Notes under the pieces: model-generated
The model's database searches: none
Seen by the model: the letters and a program-made list of their open reading frames with translations, nothing else
What the model was told of the DNA's origin: nothing
Shown here: positions 51,484 through 61,463 of the stretch, piece after piece
Numbering within the stretch: the stretch's first letter is position 1
How the letters are laid out: the number at the start of each line of letters is the position of its first letter
Made by a program: the position numbers and the translations under genes
Source of the DNA: an uncultured Eubacteriales bacterium
GTDB lineage: Bacteria; Bacillota; Clostridia; Christensenellales; QALW01
DNA length: 64,000 nt
Assembly: GCA_900547955.1 (NCBI GenBank)
Contig: URIR01000005.1
Coordinates: forward strand, 1 to 64,000
Reading direction: 5' to 3'

Positions 51484-52392
51484 ATGGATTTGCGAGTGCT
51501 GCATTATTTTCTGGCCGTGGCAAGAGAGCAGAGCATTACTGCTGCGGCTGAAAGCCTGCACGTTTCTCAGCCCGCGCTTTCTACTCAGCTTAAGGTTCTG
51601 GAGGAGGAGTTGGGTAAACGTCTGCTTATCCGCGGAACAAAGGGTTCCAGAAAAGTCATTTTAACTGAGGAAGGCATGATTCTGCGAAAGCGTGCCGAAG
51701 AGATACTTTCACTTGTTCAAAGGACGGAAAAGGAGATTTCCAGTTCGGACGAGGTTATTATGGGGGATGTTTATATAGGCGCCGGAGAGACGGATACTAT
51801 CCGCTTTATAGCGAGGGTTGCTAAAAAAATACAGAACCGGCACCCTGATATTCATTACCACGTTTCAAGCGGTAATTCGGAATATGTTTTGGAATCTCTG
51901 GATAGAGGGCTTATTGATTTTGGCCTGCTGTTCAGCAGCATAGATACGCAGAAATATGATTTTATCTCTCTGCCTGTTAAAGATATATGGGGAGTTTTAA
52001 TGCGCCGGGATTCGCCCTTGGCCCAAAAGGAGACTGTTTCTCCTGAGGATTTGTGGGATAAGCCGCTGATTATCTCGCATCAGCGCAACAGCAGTCAGTA
52101 TTTAGCGGATTGGTTTAAAAAGGACATGGCTTCTTTACATGTGGTCGCCACCTATAATCTGGTTTTTAACGCGTCCCTGCTGGTGGACGAGGGATTGGGA
52201 TATGCGCTGAGCTTTGATAAGCTTATAAACACTCGGGAAAGCGGGCTTTGCTTCAGGCCGCTCTCGCCTAAATTGGAAGCGTCCGCCTATATTGTGTGGA
52301 AGAAATATCAGATTTTCTCCAAAGCTGCAGGCGCGTTTCTGGAATGCCTGAGGGAGGAGGCGGGCTATGCGGTTCAGGAGGAGAAAGCCTAA
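51484..52392 (+). CDS. LysR family transcriptional regulator
   Basis: 302 residues, normal LysR length. N-terminal winged helix MDLRVLHYFLAVAREQSITA with AESLHVSQPALSTQLKVLEE; effector domain with GDVYIGAGETDTIRF, LLFSSIDTQKYDF and LVDEGLGYALSFDKL. No operon partner; the neighbours (repeat elements on the left, the convergent GGGtGRT gene on the right) give no clue to its target. GGAGGGATTCGG precedes the ATG. Confidence 0.9.
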   Translation: MDLRVLHYFLAVAREQSITAAAESLHVSQPALSTQLKVLEEELGKRLLIRGTKGSRKVILTEEGMILRKRAEEILSLVQRTEKEISSSDEVIMGDVYIGAGETDTIRFIARVAKKIQNRHPDIHYHVSSGNSEYVLESLDRGLIDFGLLFSSIDTQKYDFISLPVKDIWGVLMRRDSPLAQKETVSPEDLWDKPLIISHQRNSSQYLADWFKKDMASLHVVATYNLVFNASLLVDEGLGYALSFDKLINTRESGLCFRPLSPKLEASAYIVWKKYQIFSKAAGAFLECLREEAGYAVQEEKA

Positions 52393-52466
52393 TCAATAGA
52401 GGCGGACGCAAAAGACACGTTTGGAGGATATTTTCTTGCCCGGCGCGAATTTTCGGCAAGAAAAAA

Positions 52467-52512
52467 AGTTAGACCCATCATCGACATTTTGTCAAGAATG
52501 ATGGGTCTAACT
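52467..52512 (-). terminator. Terminator of the GGGtGRT/NifU-like operon
   Basis: 15-bp perfect stem AGTTAGACCCATCAT / ATGATGGGTCTAACT; on the minus strand a T-run of seven to eight follows. Lies 44 bases past the GGGtGRT stop; may also end lysR from the other side. Confidence 0.88.
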
Positions 52513-52555
52513 GTATTTATAAAAAATCAATGGGTTAAATGCATGGGAAAGCGGA

Positions 52556-53554
52556 TTATTTCAGCGCTTCTTCCACAGCAACAGCGCAGGCCACAGTAGC
52601 GCCGACCATGGGGTTGTTGCCCATGCCGATAAGGCCCATCATTTCCACATGAGCCGGTACTGAGGAGGAACCGGCGAACTGAGCGTCAGAATGCATACGG
52701 CCCATGGTGTCCGTCATGCCATAGCTGGCAGGGCCGGCTGCAACGTTGTCGGGGTGCAGAGTACGTCCGGTACCGCCGCCGCTGGCGACTGAAAAATACT
52801 TCTTGCCGTTTTCTACAGCCCATTTTTTATAGGTGCCGGCAACCGGGTGCTGGAAACGGGTGGGGTTGGTGGAATTGCCAGTTATGGAAACGTCCACTCC
52901 TTCTTTTATCATTATGGCCACTCCCTCTGAAACGTCGTCCGCGCCGTAAACCTTAACCTTGGCGCGGTCGCCGTCCGAAAATGCCTTTTCGCTTATAACC
53001 TTTAATTCTCCGGTGGAATAGTCGTAAGCTGTTTCAACAGAGGTAAAGCCGTTAATGCGGCTGATTATATATGCGGCGTCCTTGCCCAGGCCGTTAAGGA
53101 TTACCCTTAGGGGGTTTTTGCGCACTTTATTAGCCGTTTTGGCTATGCCTATAGCGCCTTCGGCTGCGGCAAAGGATTCGTGCCCGGCAAGGAAGCAGAA
53201 ACAGTTTGTCTCTTCTCTCAGAAGCATCGCTCCTAAATTGCCGTGGCCCAGGCCTACGCTGCGCTGGTCGGCGACAGAGCCGGGAATGCAGAAGGCCTGG
53301 AGGCCTATGCCTATGTTTTCAGCGGCTTCCGCAGCGGTTTTGCAGCCGTTTTTAAGAGCTATGGCTGAGCCGAGAGTATAGGCCCAAACAGCGTTTTCAA
53401 ATGCAATAGGCTGTATGGAACGGACTATCTGCTCAGCGTCTACGCCTTTTTCCAGAGCGTATTTTTTAACCTGCTCTAAATCGGTAAAGCCGTATTTGGC
53501 GAGACATTTGTTTATTTTGTCAATTCGTCTTTCATATCCTTCAAAGGTTATCAT
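52556..53554 (-). CDS. GGGtGRT protein
   Basis: 332 residues, matching the anaerobe protein named for its motif, here SVASGGGTGRTLHPDN (around 264-279). Other conserved pieces are YTLGSAIALKNGC, FCIPGSVADQRSVGLGHGNL and ITGNSTNPTRFQHPVAGTYK. The function is not established. It is always paired with a NifU-like scaffold protein, as here (14 bases downstream of that gene's stop), which suggests work on an iron-sulfur or other sulfur metal cluster. GGAGG lies before the start. Confidence 0.85.
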   Translation of the reverse strand: MITFEGYERRIDKINKCLAKYGFTDLEQVKKYALEKGVDAEQIVRSIQPIAFENAVWAYTLGSAIALKNGCKTAAEAAENIGIGLQAFCIPGSVADQRSVGLGHGNLGAMLLREETNCFCFLAGHESFAAAEGAIGIAKTANKVRKNPLRVILNGLGKDAAYIISRINGFTSVETAYDYSTGELKVISEKAFSDGDRAKVKVYGADDVSEGVAIMIKEGVDVSITGNSTNPTRFQHPVAGTYKKWAVENGKKYFSVASGGGTGRTLHPDNVAAGPASYGMTDTMGRMHSDAQFAGSSSVPAHVEMMGLIGMGNNPMVGATVACAVAVEEALK

Positions 53555-53568
53555 ATTCCGCGTCCCTC

Positions 53569-54261
53569 CTATTGCTTTCTGGGGTCGATTACCTTAACGG
53601 CTTCGTTAAAGCGGCCGTAGGTACCGATAAATTTATTGTACGCTTCATTAGGCTCCATGCCTTTTTTGATAGCCTCCATCATTTTGCCGAGATGAACGAA
53701 TTTATAGCCTATAACCTCGTCGTTCTTATCCAGCCCCATTTCCAGGATATAGCCTTCGGCCATCTCAAGATAGCGCACGCCCTTTTTGTTGGTGGAGAAC
53801 ATTGTGCCCACCTGGGAACGCAGGCCTTTGCCTAAATCCTCCAATCCGGCGCCTACGGGCAGTCCGTTCTCAGAAAAGGCGGTTTGAGTGCGGCCGTAAA
53901 CTATCTGCAGGAACAATTCGCGCATAGCTACGTTTATAGCGTCGCAGACAAGGTCGGTATTGAGCGCTTCAAGAATGGTCTTGCCGCTTAATACCTCGGC
54001 TGCCATAGCGGCCGAATGAGTCATGCCCGAGCAGCCTAACGTTTCCACAAGCGCTTCCTCAATTATACCGTTTTTTACGTTAAGAGTAAGCTTGCAGGCG
54101 CCCTGCTGAGGCGCGCACCAGCCCACTCCATGGGTAAGTCCGCTTATATCGGTTATTTCCTTGGCGCATACCCACTTTCCCTCTTCAGGAATAGGAGCGG
54201 GATTATGCCTGGCGCCCTTGGCGACGCATATCATCTGCTCAACCTCGTGAGAGTATTGCAT
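53569..54261 (-). CDS. Iron-sulfur cluster assembly scaffold-like protein
   Basis: 230 residues. NifU_N-like: LTLNVKNGIIEEALVETLGC then SGMTHSAAMAAEVLSGKT, with Cys residues in GWCAPQQGAC and LGCSGM. First gene of a two-gene operon with the GGGtGRT gene. The C-terminal half (YIGRTQTAF onward) is special to this subfamily. AAAGGAGGAA precedes the start. Probably builds a cluster for an unidentified client. Confidence 0.85.
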   Translation of the reverse strand: MQYSHEVEQMICVAKGARHNPAPIPEEGKWVCAKEITDISGLTHGVGWCAPQQGACKLTLNVKNGIIEEALVETLGCSGMTHSAAMAAEVLSGKTILEALNTDLVCDAINVAMRELFLQIVYGRTQTAFSENGLPVGAGLEDLGKGLRSQVGTMFSTNKKGVRYLEMAEGYILEMGLDKNDEVIGYKFVHLGKMMEAIKKGMEPNEAYNKFIGTYGRFNEAVKVIDPRKQ

Positions 54262-54467
54262 AGACGAGATTCCTCCTTTGTTTATTTTCTTAATGCTTTT
54301 ACGCCGTTAAGTTTAACACAGGTTGGCTAAATTGTAAACCGAAACGCAACCTAAGGACGAATGTTAGATTTTCTCATAAAGTGTTATTAATTTTCATTAA
54401 ATGGATTTTGATATGCGGGAGTCTTGCAAAGTTCATTAAAAAATTATCTATATTTTACCGATTTTTC

Positions 54468-54500
54468 TTGACAACGGGGCGTTCCAGCCTTTATTATAAT
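54468..54500 (+). promoter_or_regulatory. Promoter of the pyrophosphatase gene with long leader
   Basis: TTGACA (54468) with TATTAT at 18 bp or TATAAT at 21 bp (54495). This leaves a leader of about 235 nt before the gene at 54745. The leader has a GGAT/ATCC hairpin at about 54525-54545 and GCGCCGCGGCGC-type pairing near 54600; I could not match it to a riboswitch. The rest of 54262-54467 is AT-rich with no gene. Confidence 0.6.
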
Positions 54501-54744
54501 AGCATGCAGGGCGCAGGCTGTATTATGGATTTTTAGATTATCCAAAAATAAAGCAACCGCGTATTTTTGTCCGAACGTCGGCACGGCGGCCGCTATGGAA
54601 AGCGCCGCGGCGCAGTTTAACGGATTGCAGGCGCCTTATATATTCGGCGCAATATGTTAAAATGATGTTCATAATGCAATTTTTTGTTTTTATCTCCTGC
54701 ATAAAAGCGTACCTGCCCATAAAAATTTATATGAGGTGAAAGTC

Positions 54745-56862
54745 ATGGATCTAATGTTCTTTGTGACCCTGACGGCGGTTATCGCTCTGGCCTTTGCGCT
54801 TTTTACTGCCGAGAGGCTGTTAAAGAGGGACAGGGGCCCTGAAGAGGTGAGCCGGATAACAGATATCATCCGCCGCGCCGCCGATGCTTTTCTTAAAAGG
54901 CAGTACAGAGGAGTGGCTGTTTTCTTCGGAGCGGTATTTATAGTGCTCATTATTATGCATTTTGGCTTCGGACTGGGCAATCCCTATACTCCCTTTGCTT
55001 TTCTGACGGGCGGTATTTTTTCGGGACTGGCGGGCTATATCGGCATGAAAATAGCTACCGCTTCAAACGGCAGGACGGTTATGGCTTGCAAAAAAGGCCT
55101 CAATCCCGGACTGCGCATGGCTTTTTCCAGCGGAACGGTTATGGGTATGGTGGTGGTAGGCCTGGGCCTGCTGGATACCAGTCTCTGGTATACGGTTCTG
55201 CGCTATGTATTTAATGTAAACGACGCGACCCAAATTGCAAATACAATGATATGCTTTGGCATGGGCGCGAGCAGCATGGCCCTTTTTGCAAGGGTAGGCG
55301 GCGGTATTTTTACCAAAGCTGCCGATGTGGGCGCGGATCTCTGCGGAAAGGTGGAGGCGGGCATTCCAGAGGATGATATACGCAATCCTGCCGTTATAGC
55401 CGATAATGTGGGGGATAATGTAGGAGACGTAGCGGGTATGGGCGCCGATTTATATGAATCCTATGTTGGCTCGGTGCTTTCGGCCAGCGCTTTGGGCGCT
55501 TTCGCAGGCCTGGGGGACAAAGGCTTCTGGGCTCCGTTTATCCTGGCCGTGGCGGGCGTGCTGGCGTCTATTATAGGAACGTTTTTTGTGCGCACAGGTG
55601 AAAAGGCTGACCAGAAGCAGCTCTTAAGCGCGCTGCGCAAGGGCGTTTATGTGGCGGGAGGCATTATATTAGTGGCCGCGTTTTTTATAATCAGATTTCT
55701 GCTGGGAGACGCGGTTGTAACGCTGCCGGGCGGAGAGGCCTATACTGTCAGCTCCTGGGGACTTTACGGCGCGGTGCTCTGCGGCTTAGTGGGCGGCGTT
55801 ATAATGGGTACGGTAACTGAATTTTACACCTCGGATTCCTATAAGCCTACAAAAAAATTAGCGCAGTCCTCCTCTACCGGGCCGGCTACGGTAATAATAG
55901 ACGGCTTGGCCCTGGGTATGAAATCCACGTTTTTTCCAATAATAATAGTAGTAGCCTCAATAGCGGGCAGCTATTATCTGGCCGGCGGCGCGCACAGCAG
56001 CAATCTGGGATTGTTCGGCGTGGGAATTGCGGCCGTGGGCATGCTTTCCACTCTGGGCATAACTCTTGCTACCGACGCTTACGGGCCTGTGGCCGATAAT
56101 GCTGGGGGCATAGCTCAGATGTCGGGCCAGCCTGAAATTGTGCGGGAGAGAACCGATGCTTTAGACAGCCTGGGCAACACCACGGCCGCTACCGGCAAGG
56201 GCTTTGCAATAGGCTCGGCCGCTTTGACTGCCATAACCCTTATCGCCGCGTTTAAGAGCACGGTAGAGGGCAGCCTCAATTTTACGTTTGATTTAAATCT
56301 CTTAAATCCTCAAGTGCTTATAGGCTTTTTTATAGGGGTAATGCTGCCTTTCCTGTTTTCGTCCATTACCATGCAGGCGGTTGGCCGAGCGGCCAGTAAA
56401 ATAGTTATGGAGGTGCGCAGGCAGTTCAGGGAAATAAAGGGCATAATGGAGGGCACGGGCCAGCCTGATTATGAAGCGTGCGTGGATATATGCACTCGTT
56501 CGGCTCAAAGAGAGATGATACTTCCCGCGGTTATAACCGTGCTGGCGCCGGTGATTGTAGGCGTGCTGCTCTCCTTTAACGGCATAGCAGGCATGCTGGC
56601 CGGTTCGGCCGCTTCGGGCTTTGTTATGGCTATTATGATGAGCAACAGCGGCGGAGCCTGGGATAACGCCAAGAAATATATTGAATCGGGACAGCTTGGG
56701 GGCAAGGGCTCTGAATGCCATAAAGCGGCCGTTGTAGGGGATACGGTAGGCGACCCCTTTAAGGATACTGCCGGCCCGTCCATAAATATCCTTATAAAGC
56801 TTTTAAGCGTAGTAGCTATAGTCTTTGCGCCTATTATCAATGCCATTATGGGGCTTTTCTAA
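54745..56862 (+). CDS. hppA: Membrane-bound ion-translocating pyrophosphatase
   Basis: 705 residues, about 16 membrane segments. Pumps Na+ or H+ with energy from pyrophosphate. Signature sites: [39 protein letters not shown], and near the C-terminus [29 protein letters not shown] carries Ala where potassium-independent enzymes have Lys, so it should be potassium-dependent, often the Na+-pumping type. ATG 54745 chosen with GAGGTG seven bases before; the GTG at 54736 is the ribosome site itself. Confidence 0.95.
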   Translation: MDLMFFVTLTAVIALAFALFTAERLLKRDRGPEEVSRITDIIRRAADAFLKRQYRGVAVFFGAVFIVLIIMHFGFGLGNPYTPFAFLTGGIFSGLAGYIGMKIATASNGRTVMACKKGLNPGLRMAFSSGTVMGMVVVGLGLLDTSLWYTVLRYVFNVNDATQIANTMICFGMGASSMALFARVGGGIFTKAADVGADLCGKVEAGIPEDDIRNPAVIADNVGDNVGDVAGMGADLYESYVGSVLSASALGAFAGLGDKGFWAPFILAVAGVLASIIGTFFVRTGEKADQKQLLSALRKGVYVAGGIILVAAFFIIRFLLGDAVVTLPGGEAYTVSSWGLYGAVLCGLVGGVIMGTVTEFYTSDSYKPTKKLAQSSSTGPATVIIDGLALGMKSTFFPIIIVVASIAGSYYLAGGAHSSNLGLFGVGIAAVGMLSTLGITLATDAYGPVADNAGGIAQMSGQPEIVRERTDALDSLGNTTAATGKGFAIGSAALTAITLIAAFKSTVEGSLNFTFDLNLLNPQVLIGFFIGVMLPFLFSSITMQAVGRAASKIVMEVRRQFREIKGIMEGTGQPDYEACVDICTRSAQREMILPAVITVLAPVIVGVLLSFNGIAGMLAGSAASGFVMAIMMSNSGGAWDNAKKYIESGQLGGKGSECHKAAVVGDTVGDPFKDTAGPSINILIKLLSVVAIVFAPIINAIMGLF

Positions 56863-56988
56863 GTCCTTGAGCCTCTGAATTCTGAATCCTGCCGGCAGCT
56901 TCCCCGGATTTTAGGGTATATTTCCCGGCCGGGACGCTTCCGGGAAATAGCCGGCTAAAATATTGATTTTATTGCATAAAGGGCGGGG

Positions 56989-57020
56989 AGCGCGGTTTAG
57001 GCTGCGCTTTGCGCTTTTTT
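56989..57020 (+). terminator. Possible terminator after hppA
   Basis: AGCGC pairs with GCGCT at 57004 or 57011, followed by TTTTTT. The stem is short; moderate support. Confidence 0.4.
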
Positions 57021-57107
57021 ATCCCGGGAGGCTGTCTTAAGGGCAAATACGCTTTGATTTTTAACGCTGATATGCTATAATTTTAAAAAAGCTGGTGAGG
57101 ACGAGAT

Positions 57108-57959
57108 ATGAATCTGCTTCATTTAAAATATGCGCTTGAGGTGGAAAAAACCCGCTCGATAAATAAAGCGGCGGAGAATTTGTTTATTGGGCAGCCTACT
57201 TTGAGCAAAAGCATAAAAAAGCTGGAGGAGGATTTAGGCTTTATCCTTTTTATACGCACGCCTTCGGGTATTATGCCCACGGCTGACGGCGAGCGCTTTT
57301 TGGCTCGGGCGCATGATATTATGCTTCAGGCGGATGAATTGGAGGCTGAATATAAATCAATGCTGGCCCGCCCCTCCGCTTACGCGCTGACTCTTCCGCG
57401 CTGCCCTATGGCATACAGGGTGCTTAAGCGCTTCGCGGATAAATCAGGCGCGGATATAAAGGCGGATTTCGGCCAGCTTTCCCGCGCGGTACGCAATATT
57501 TTGCAGAACAGCTTTGATATGGCGGTTATACGCTATTGTCCCAAGCTTCAGCCCAACATGACCGAGAGATTGGAGCAGGAGGGCCTGGCCTGGCGTCTGC
57601 TGGGGAAAGGGCGTTTTATGCTCACCTTTAAAGGAACGGAGAAACCTGATATATTAAGCTCAGGCAGCGTACAGGTGGCCTATGAGGACGCTCCGCTGCC
57701 TCATTCTGAAAACGGCCGGCGCGTTCTGGTTAGAGACAGCGCGGCTCTTTTAAATCTTTTAGAGCTTCCTAATTCCTATTCCTGGATAGTCCCGCTTAAT
57801 GGAGAGTACGGGCTGAAACAGGTAAATGAGCCTGTTGGAGAGGAATATGCAGATATGAGCATATGTAAGAGAAGCCGTAATATTACAAAATACGACAAGC
57901 TTCTGCTTTCTTTGTACTGCAAACTGATGGGCTATGAGGAGGAGCCGCTCCGCTTATAG
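57108..57959 (+). CDS. LysR family transcriptional regulator
   Basis: 283 residues. Standard LysR winged helix (NLLHLKYALEVEKTRSINKA, ENLFIGQPTLSKSIKKLEED). The effector domain is shortened and diverged: LTLPRCPMAYRVLKRF, SFDMAVIRYCP, PNSYSWIVPLNGEYG. Stands alone between hppA and rex; target unknown. GCTGGTGAGGACG lies ahead of the ATG. Confidence 0.87.
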   Translation: MNLLHLKYALEVEKTRSINKAAENLFIGQPTLSKSIKKLEEDLGFILFIRTPSGIMPTADGERFLARAHDIMLQADELEAEYKSMLARPSAYALTLPRCPMAYRVLKRFADKSGADIKADFGQLSRAVRNILQNSFDMAVIRYCPKLQPNMTERLEQEGLAWRLLGKGRFMLTFKGTEKPDILSSGSVQVAYEDAPLPHSENGRRVLVRDSAALLNLLELPNSYSWIVPLNGEYGLKQVNEPVGEEYADMSICKRSRNITKYDKLLLSLYCKLMGYEEEPLRL

Positions 57960-58160
57960 CGTTGCAATCATGCATGCAGCAGCTTGATATTAAAAATATA
58001 TAAAAGGCCATGACTGTACGGCGTCGGCGGCTGTTTTATAAGAAAAAAGCAAAATTAAATATTAAATTATCGATAAATGAATATCGATATGCATTTAATG
58101 AATTACCCCGAATTTCAAATACATGATAAACTGTCATTGAAACTGAAAGGAGGGGTTTTT

Positions 58161-58790
58161 TTGATAAGCGCCGTATCCCGGCAAACTATATCCAGGCTTC
58201 CGGTCTATCTGGGGTACTTACGCTCTTTGGAGGGCTCTGTGCCCACCATTTCCGCAACGGCTATAGCTGAGGCGCTGAATTTAAATGATGTGCAGGTGCG
58301 TAAGGATTTAGCGGCTGTAAGCTCTTCGGGCAAGCCCAAAATAGGCTATGTTACCGCTGATCTTATAGAGGAGCTGGAGAGTTTTCTGGGCTACAACAGT
58401 CCAAGCGACGCCATACTGGCGGGCGCGGGCAAATTGGGCAGGGCGCTTATGTCCTATCAGGGCTTTAACGCTTACGGTCTTAATATTGTAGCCGCCTTTG
58501 ACACCGATTCGGGGCTGTATGATACTCAGGAGGCCGGCAAGAGCATTCTGCCGCTGGACCAGATGAAGCCGCTTTGCGAAAAATTAAAGGTGCGCATAGG
58601 AATTATAACCGTTCCGGCCGCCTGCGCGCAGGGTGTATGCGATATGATGGTCAAAAGCGGAATACAGGCCATATGGAATTTTGCGCCTGTCAGGCTGAAC
58701 GTGCCTGAAGCCATATTGGTGCAGAATGAAAATATGGCGTCGTCCCTGGCGCTGCTGCGCAGCCATCTCAGAGAGCGCGCCGGATTATAA
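58161..58790 (+). CDS. rex: Redox-sensing repressor Rex
   Basis: 209 residues. Binds NADH/NAD+ through the Rossmann fold AILAGAGKLGRALMSYQGF (about 85-103) and represses fermentative genes when NAD+ is high. N-terminal winged helix SRQTISRLPVYLGYLRSLEG and IAEALNLNDVQVRKDLAAVS. Start at TTG 58161 is supported by AAGGAGG; the open frame continues 28 codons upstream to ATG 58077 with no ribosome site. adhE, its classical target, is the next gene. The adhE upstream region carries one TTAACAA half-site but not the full dyad. Confidence 0.93.
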   Translation: MISAVSRQTISRLPVYLGYLRSLEGSVPTISATAIAEALNLNDVQVRKDLAAVSSSGKPKIGYVTADLIEELESFLGYNSPSDAILAGAGKLGRALMSYQGFNAYGLNIVAAFDTDSGLYDTQEAGKSILPLDQMKPLCEKLKVRIGIITVPAACAQGVCDMMVKSGIQAIWNFAPVRLNVPEAILVQNENMASSLALLRSHLRERAGL

Positions 58791-58833
58791 AATTAACAAC
58801 TATTTTAAGATTTTTTAAAAGGAGATATTACTT

Positions 58834-61449
58834 ATGAGCAGAATTAAAGAGTATGACATTGTAGACAGCGTGGAAAAGCTGGAAGCAGCCCTTGAAAAAG
58901 TGCGCGAGGCTCAGAAAAAATTTGCCTTGTACACTCAGGAGCAGGTGGACGCTATATTCCTGGCTGCCGCTTCGGCTGCCAATAAGCAGCGCATTCCTCT
59001 TGCTAAAATGGCCGTTGAGGAGACGGGCATGGGCGTGGTTGAGGATAAGGTTATAAAGAACCACTATGCCGCCGAATACATCTATAACGCCTATAAGAAT
59101 ACCAAAACTTGCGGCGTGATAGAAGAGGATAAGGCTTACGGCATTAAAAAGATAGCCGAGCCTATAGGCGTTATAGCCGCGGTTATACCTACGACTAATC
59201 CTACCTCCACGGCGATTTTCAAGACCCTTTTGGCGCTTAAGACCCGCAACGGCATTATAATCAGCCCTCATCCGCGCGCTAAGAAGAGCACTATAGAGGC
59301 CGCTAAGGTAGTCCTGGAGGCGGCTGTGGCTGCGGGAGCTCCCGAAGGCATCATTTCCTGGATAGACGTTCCTTCCCTTGAATTGACCAATCTTGTTATG
59401 AAAGAAGCGGATATAATCCTTGCCACAGGCGGTCCGGGCATGGTTAAGGCCGCGTATTCCTCGGGTAAGCCGGCCGTAGGCGTGGGCGCGGGCAATACTC
59501 CCGCTATTATAGATGAATCTGCCGATTTGCTTTTGGCCGTCAATTCCATTATTCATTCCAAGACATTTGATAACGGCATGATTTGCGCATCCGAGCAGTC
59601 GGTTATAGTTTTAGAGCCTGTTTACGCTAAAGTAAAGGAAGAATTCAAAAAGCGCGGATGCTATTTCCTCAATAAGGAGGAAACCGAAAAAGTACGCAAG
59701 ACTATTATAATCAACGGCGCGCTTAACGCCAAGATAGTAGGTCAGCCCGCCGCTAAGATAGCGGCTCTGGCAGGCGTAGAGGTAGCTCCCGAAACCAAGA
59801 TTTTGATAGGCGAGGTTACCAGCGTGGACTTAAGCGAAGAATTTGCCCACGAAAAGCTTTCGCCCGTGCTGGCCATGTATAAGGCCAAGAATTTTGACGA
59901 CGCGCTGGATAAGGCGGATCAGCTTATAGCGGACGGCGGATATGGCCATACCTCCTCTATTTACCTGGACGTTGTTACTCAGCAGGAAAAGCTTGAAAAA
60001 TTCTCCGAGCGTATGAAAACCTGCCGCATATTAGTAAATACTCCCTCCTCGCAGGGCGGTATTGGCGACCTTTACAATTTCAAGCTTGCTCCTTCTCTTA
60101 CTCTGGGCTGCGGCTCCTGGGGCGGCAACTCGGTATCTGAGAACGTAGGAGTGAAGCATCTGCTTAATATTAAAACCGTAGCCGAGAGGAGAGAGAATAT
60201 GCTTTGGTTCAGAACGCCCGGAAAGGTGTATTTAAAGAAAGGCTGCCTGCCTGTTGCGCTGGATGAGCTTAAGACGGTTATGGGCAAGAAGAAAGCCTTT
60301 ATCGTTACCGATACCTTCCTCTATCAGAACGGCTACACCAAGCCTATTACGGATAAGCTGGACGAAATGGGCATAACCCATACCACTTTCTATGACGTTG
60401 CTCCCGACCCGACCTTAGCCTGCGCTAAGGAAGGCGCCAAGGCTATGGCATCCTTCCAGCCCGACTGCATAATAGCTCTGGGCGGCGGCTCGGCTATGGA
60501 CGCGGGCAAGATTATGTGGGTTATGTATGAGCATCCTGAAGCGGACTTTATGGATATGGCCATGCGCTTTGTGGATATCCGCAAGCGTGTGTATACATTC
60601 CCCAAGATGGGTGAAAAAGCGTATTTTATCGCTATTCCGACTTCGGCCGGTACGGGCAGCGAGGTTACTCCCTTTGCCGTTATAACAGATGAGAAATCAG
60701 GCGTTAAATATCCTCTGGCCGATTACGAGCTGCTTCCCAATATGGCTATAATTGACGCAGATTTGCATATGTCGGCGCCTAAGGGACTGACGGCTGCTTC
60801 GGGTATAGACGCTGTTACCCATGCGCTGGAGGCCTATGCCGCAATGCTGGCTACCGATTATACCGACGGCCTGGCTCTCAGGGCTCTGAAGGTTATCTTT
60901 GAATATCTGCCCCGCGCTTACGACAACGGCCCGAACGACCCTGTGGCCCGCGAGAAAATGGCTAACGCCGCTACTATGGCGGGTATGGCTTTTGCAAATG
61001 CCTTCCTGGGCGTCTGCCACTCCATGGCGCATAAGCTGGGCGCCTTCCATCATCTGCCGCACGGCGTAGCCAATGCGCTTATGATAGACGAGGTGCTGCG
61101 CTTCAACGCTTCAGAAACTCCCGTAAAGATGGGCACCTTCCCGCAGTATGACCATCCCAAAACCCTTGCCCGCTATGCCGAAATAGCCGATTATCTCGGA
61201 ATTAAGGGCAAGAATGATTCTGAAAAATTGGAAAATCTTATTGCGGCCTTAGACGAGCTTAAGGAAAAGGTAGGCATTAAAAAGACTATTAAGGACTACG
61301 GCATAGACGAAAAAGACTTCCTGGCCAGGTTGGACGATATGGTGGAGCAGGCCTTTGACGACCAGTGCACCGGAGCCAATCCGCGCTATCCGCTTATGAG
61401 CGAAATTAAGCAAATGTATCTTAATGCCTATTATGGCAAACGAGAATAA
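58834..61449 (+). CDS. adhE: Bifunctional acetaldehyde-CoA/alcohol dehydrogenase
   Basis: 871 residues. Acetyl-CoA to acetaldehyde to ethanol, regenerating NAD+. Residues 1-440 are the aldehyde dehydrogenase with Cys in FDNGMICASEQSV; residues about 455-871 are the iron-type alcohol dehydrogenase with GGGSAMDAGK, the metal-binding ASGIDAVTHALEAY and CHSMAHKLGAFHHLPHG. Forms spirosomes in other species. AAAGGAG precedes the ATG. Expected to be controlled by Rex, encoded just upstream. Confidence 0.97.
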   Translation: MSRIKEYDIVDSVEKLEAALEKVREAQKKFALYTQEQVDAIFLAAASAANKQRIPLAKMAVEETGMGVVEDKVIKNHYAAEYIYNAYKNTKTCGVIEEDKAYGIKKIAEPIGVIAAVIPTTNPTSTAIFKTLLALKTRNGIIISPHPRAKKSTIEAAKVVLEAAVAAGAPEGIISWIDVPSLELTNLVMKEADIILATGGPGMVKAAYSSGKPAVGVGAGNTPAIIDESADLLLAVNSIIHSKTFDNGMICASEQSVIVLEPVYAKVKEEFKKRGCYFLNKEETEKVRKTIIINGALNAKIVGQPAAKIAALAGVEVAPETKILIGEVTSVDLSEEFAHEKLSPVLAMYKAKNFDDALDKADQLIADGGYGHTSSIYLDVVTQQEKLEKFSERMKTCRILVNTPSSQGGIGDLYNFKLAPSLTLGCGSWGGNSVSENVGVKHLLNIKTVAERRENMLWFRTPGKVYLKKGCLPVALDELKTVMGKKKAFIVTDTFLYQNGYTKPITDKLDEMGITHTTFYDVAPDPTLACAKEGAKAMASFQPDCIIALGGGSAMDAGKIMWVMYEHPEADFMDMAMRFVDIRKRVYTFPKMGEKAYFIAIPTSAGTGSEVTPFAVITDEKSGVKYPLADYELLPNMAIIDADLHMSAPKGLTAASGIDAVTHALEAYAAMLATDYTDGLALRALKVIFEYLPRAYDNGPNDPVAREKMANAATMAGMAFANAFLGVCHSMAHKLGAFHHLPHGVANALMIDEVLRFNASETPVKMGTFPQYDHPKTLARYAEIADYLGIKGKNDSEKLENLIAALDELKEKVGIKKTIKDYGIDEKDFLARLDDMVEQAFDDQCTGANPRYPLMSEIKQMYLNAYYGKRE

Positions 61450-61463
61450 AGGAGGAAGACATA

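Noticed and set aside
58790..58833. Full Rex operator before adhE
   Set aside because: Only one TTAACAA half-site is present; the second half of the dyad is missing, so it was not listed as an operator.
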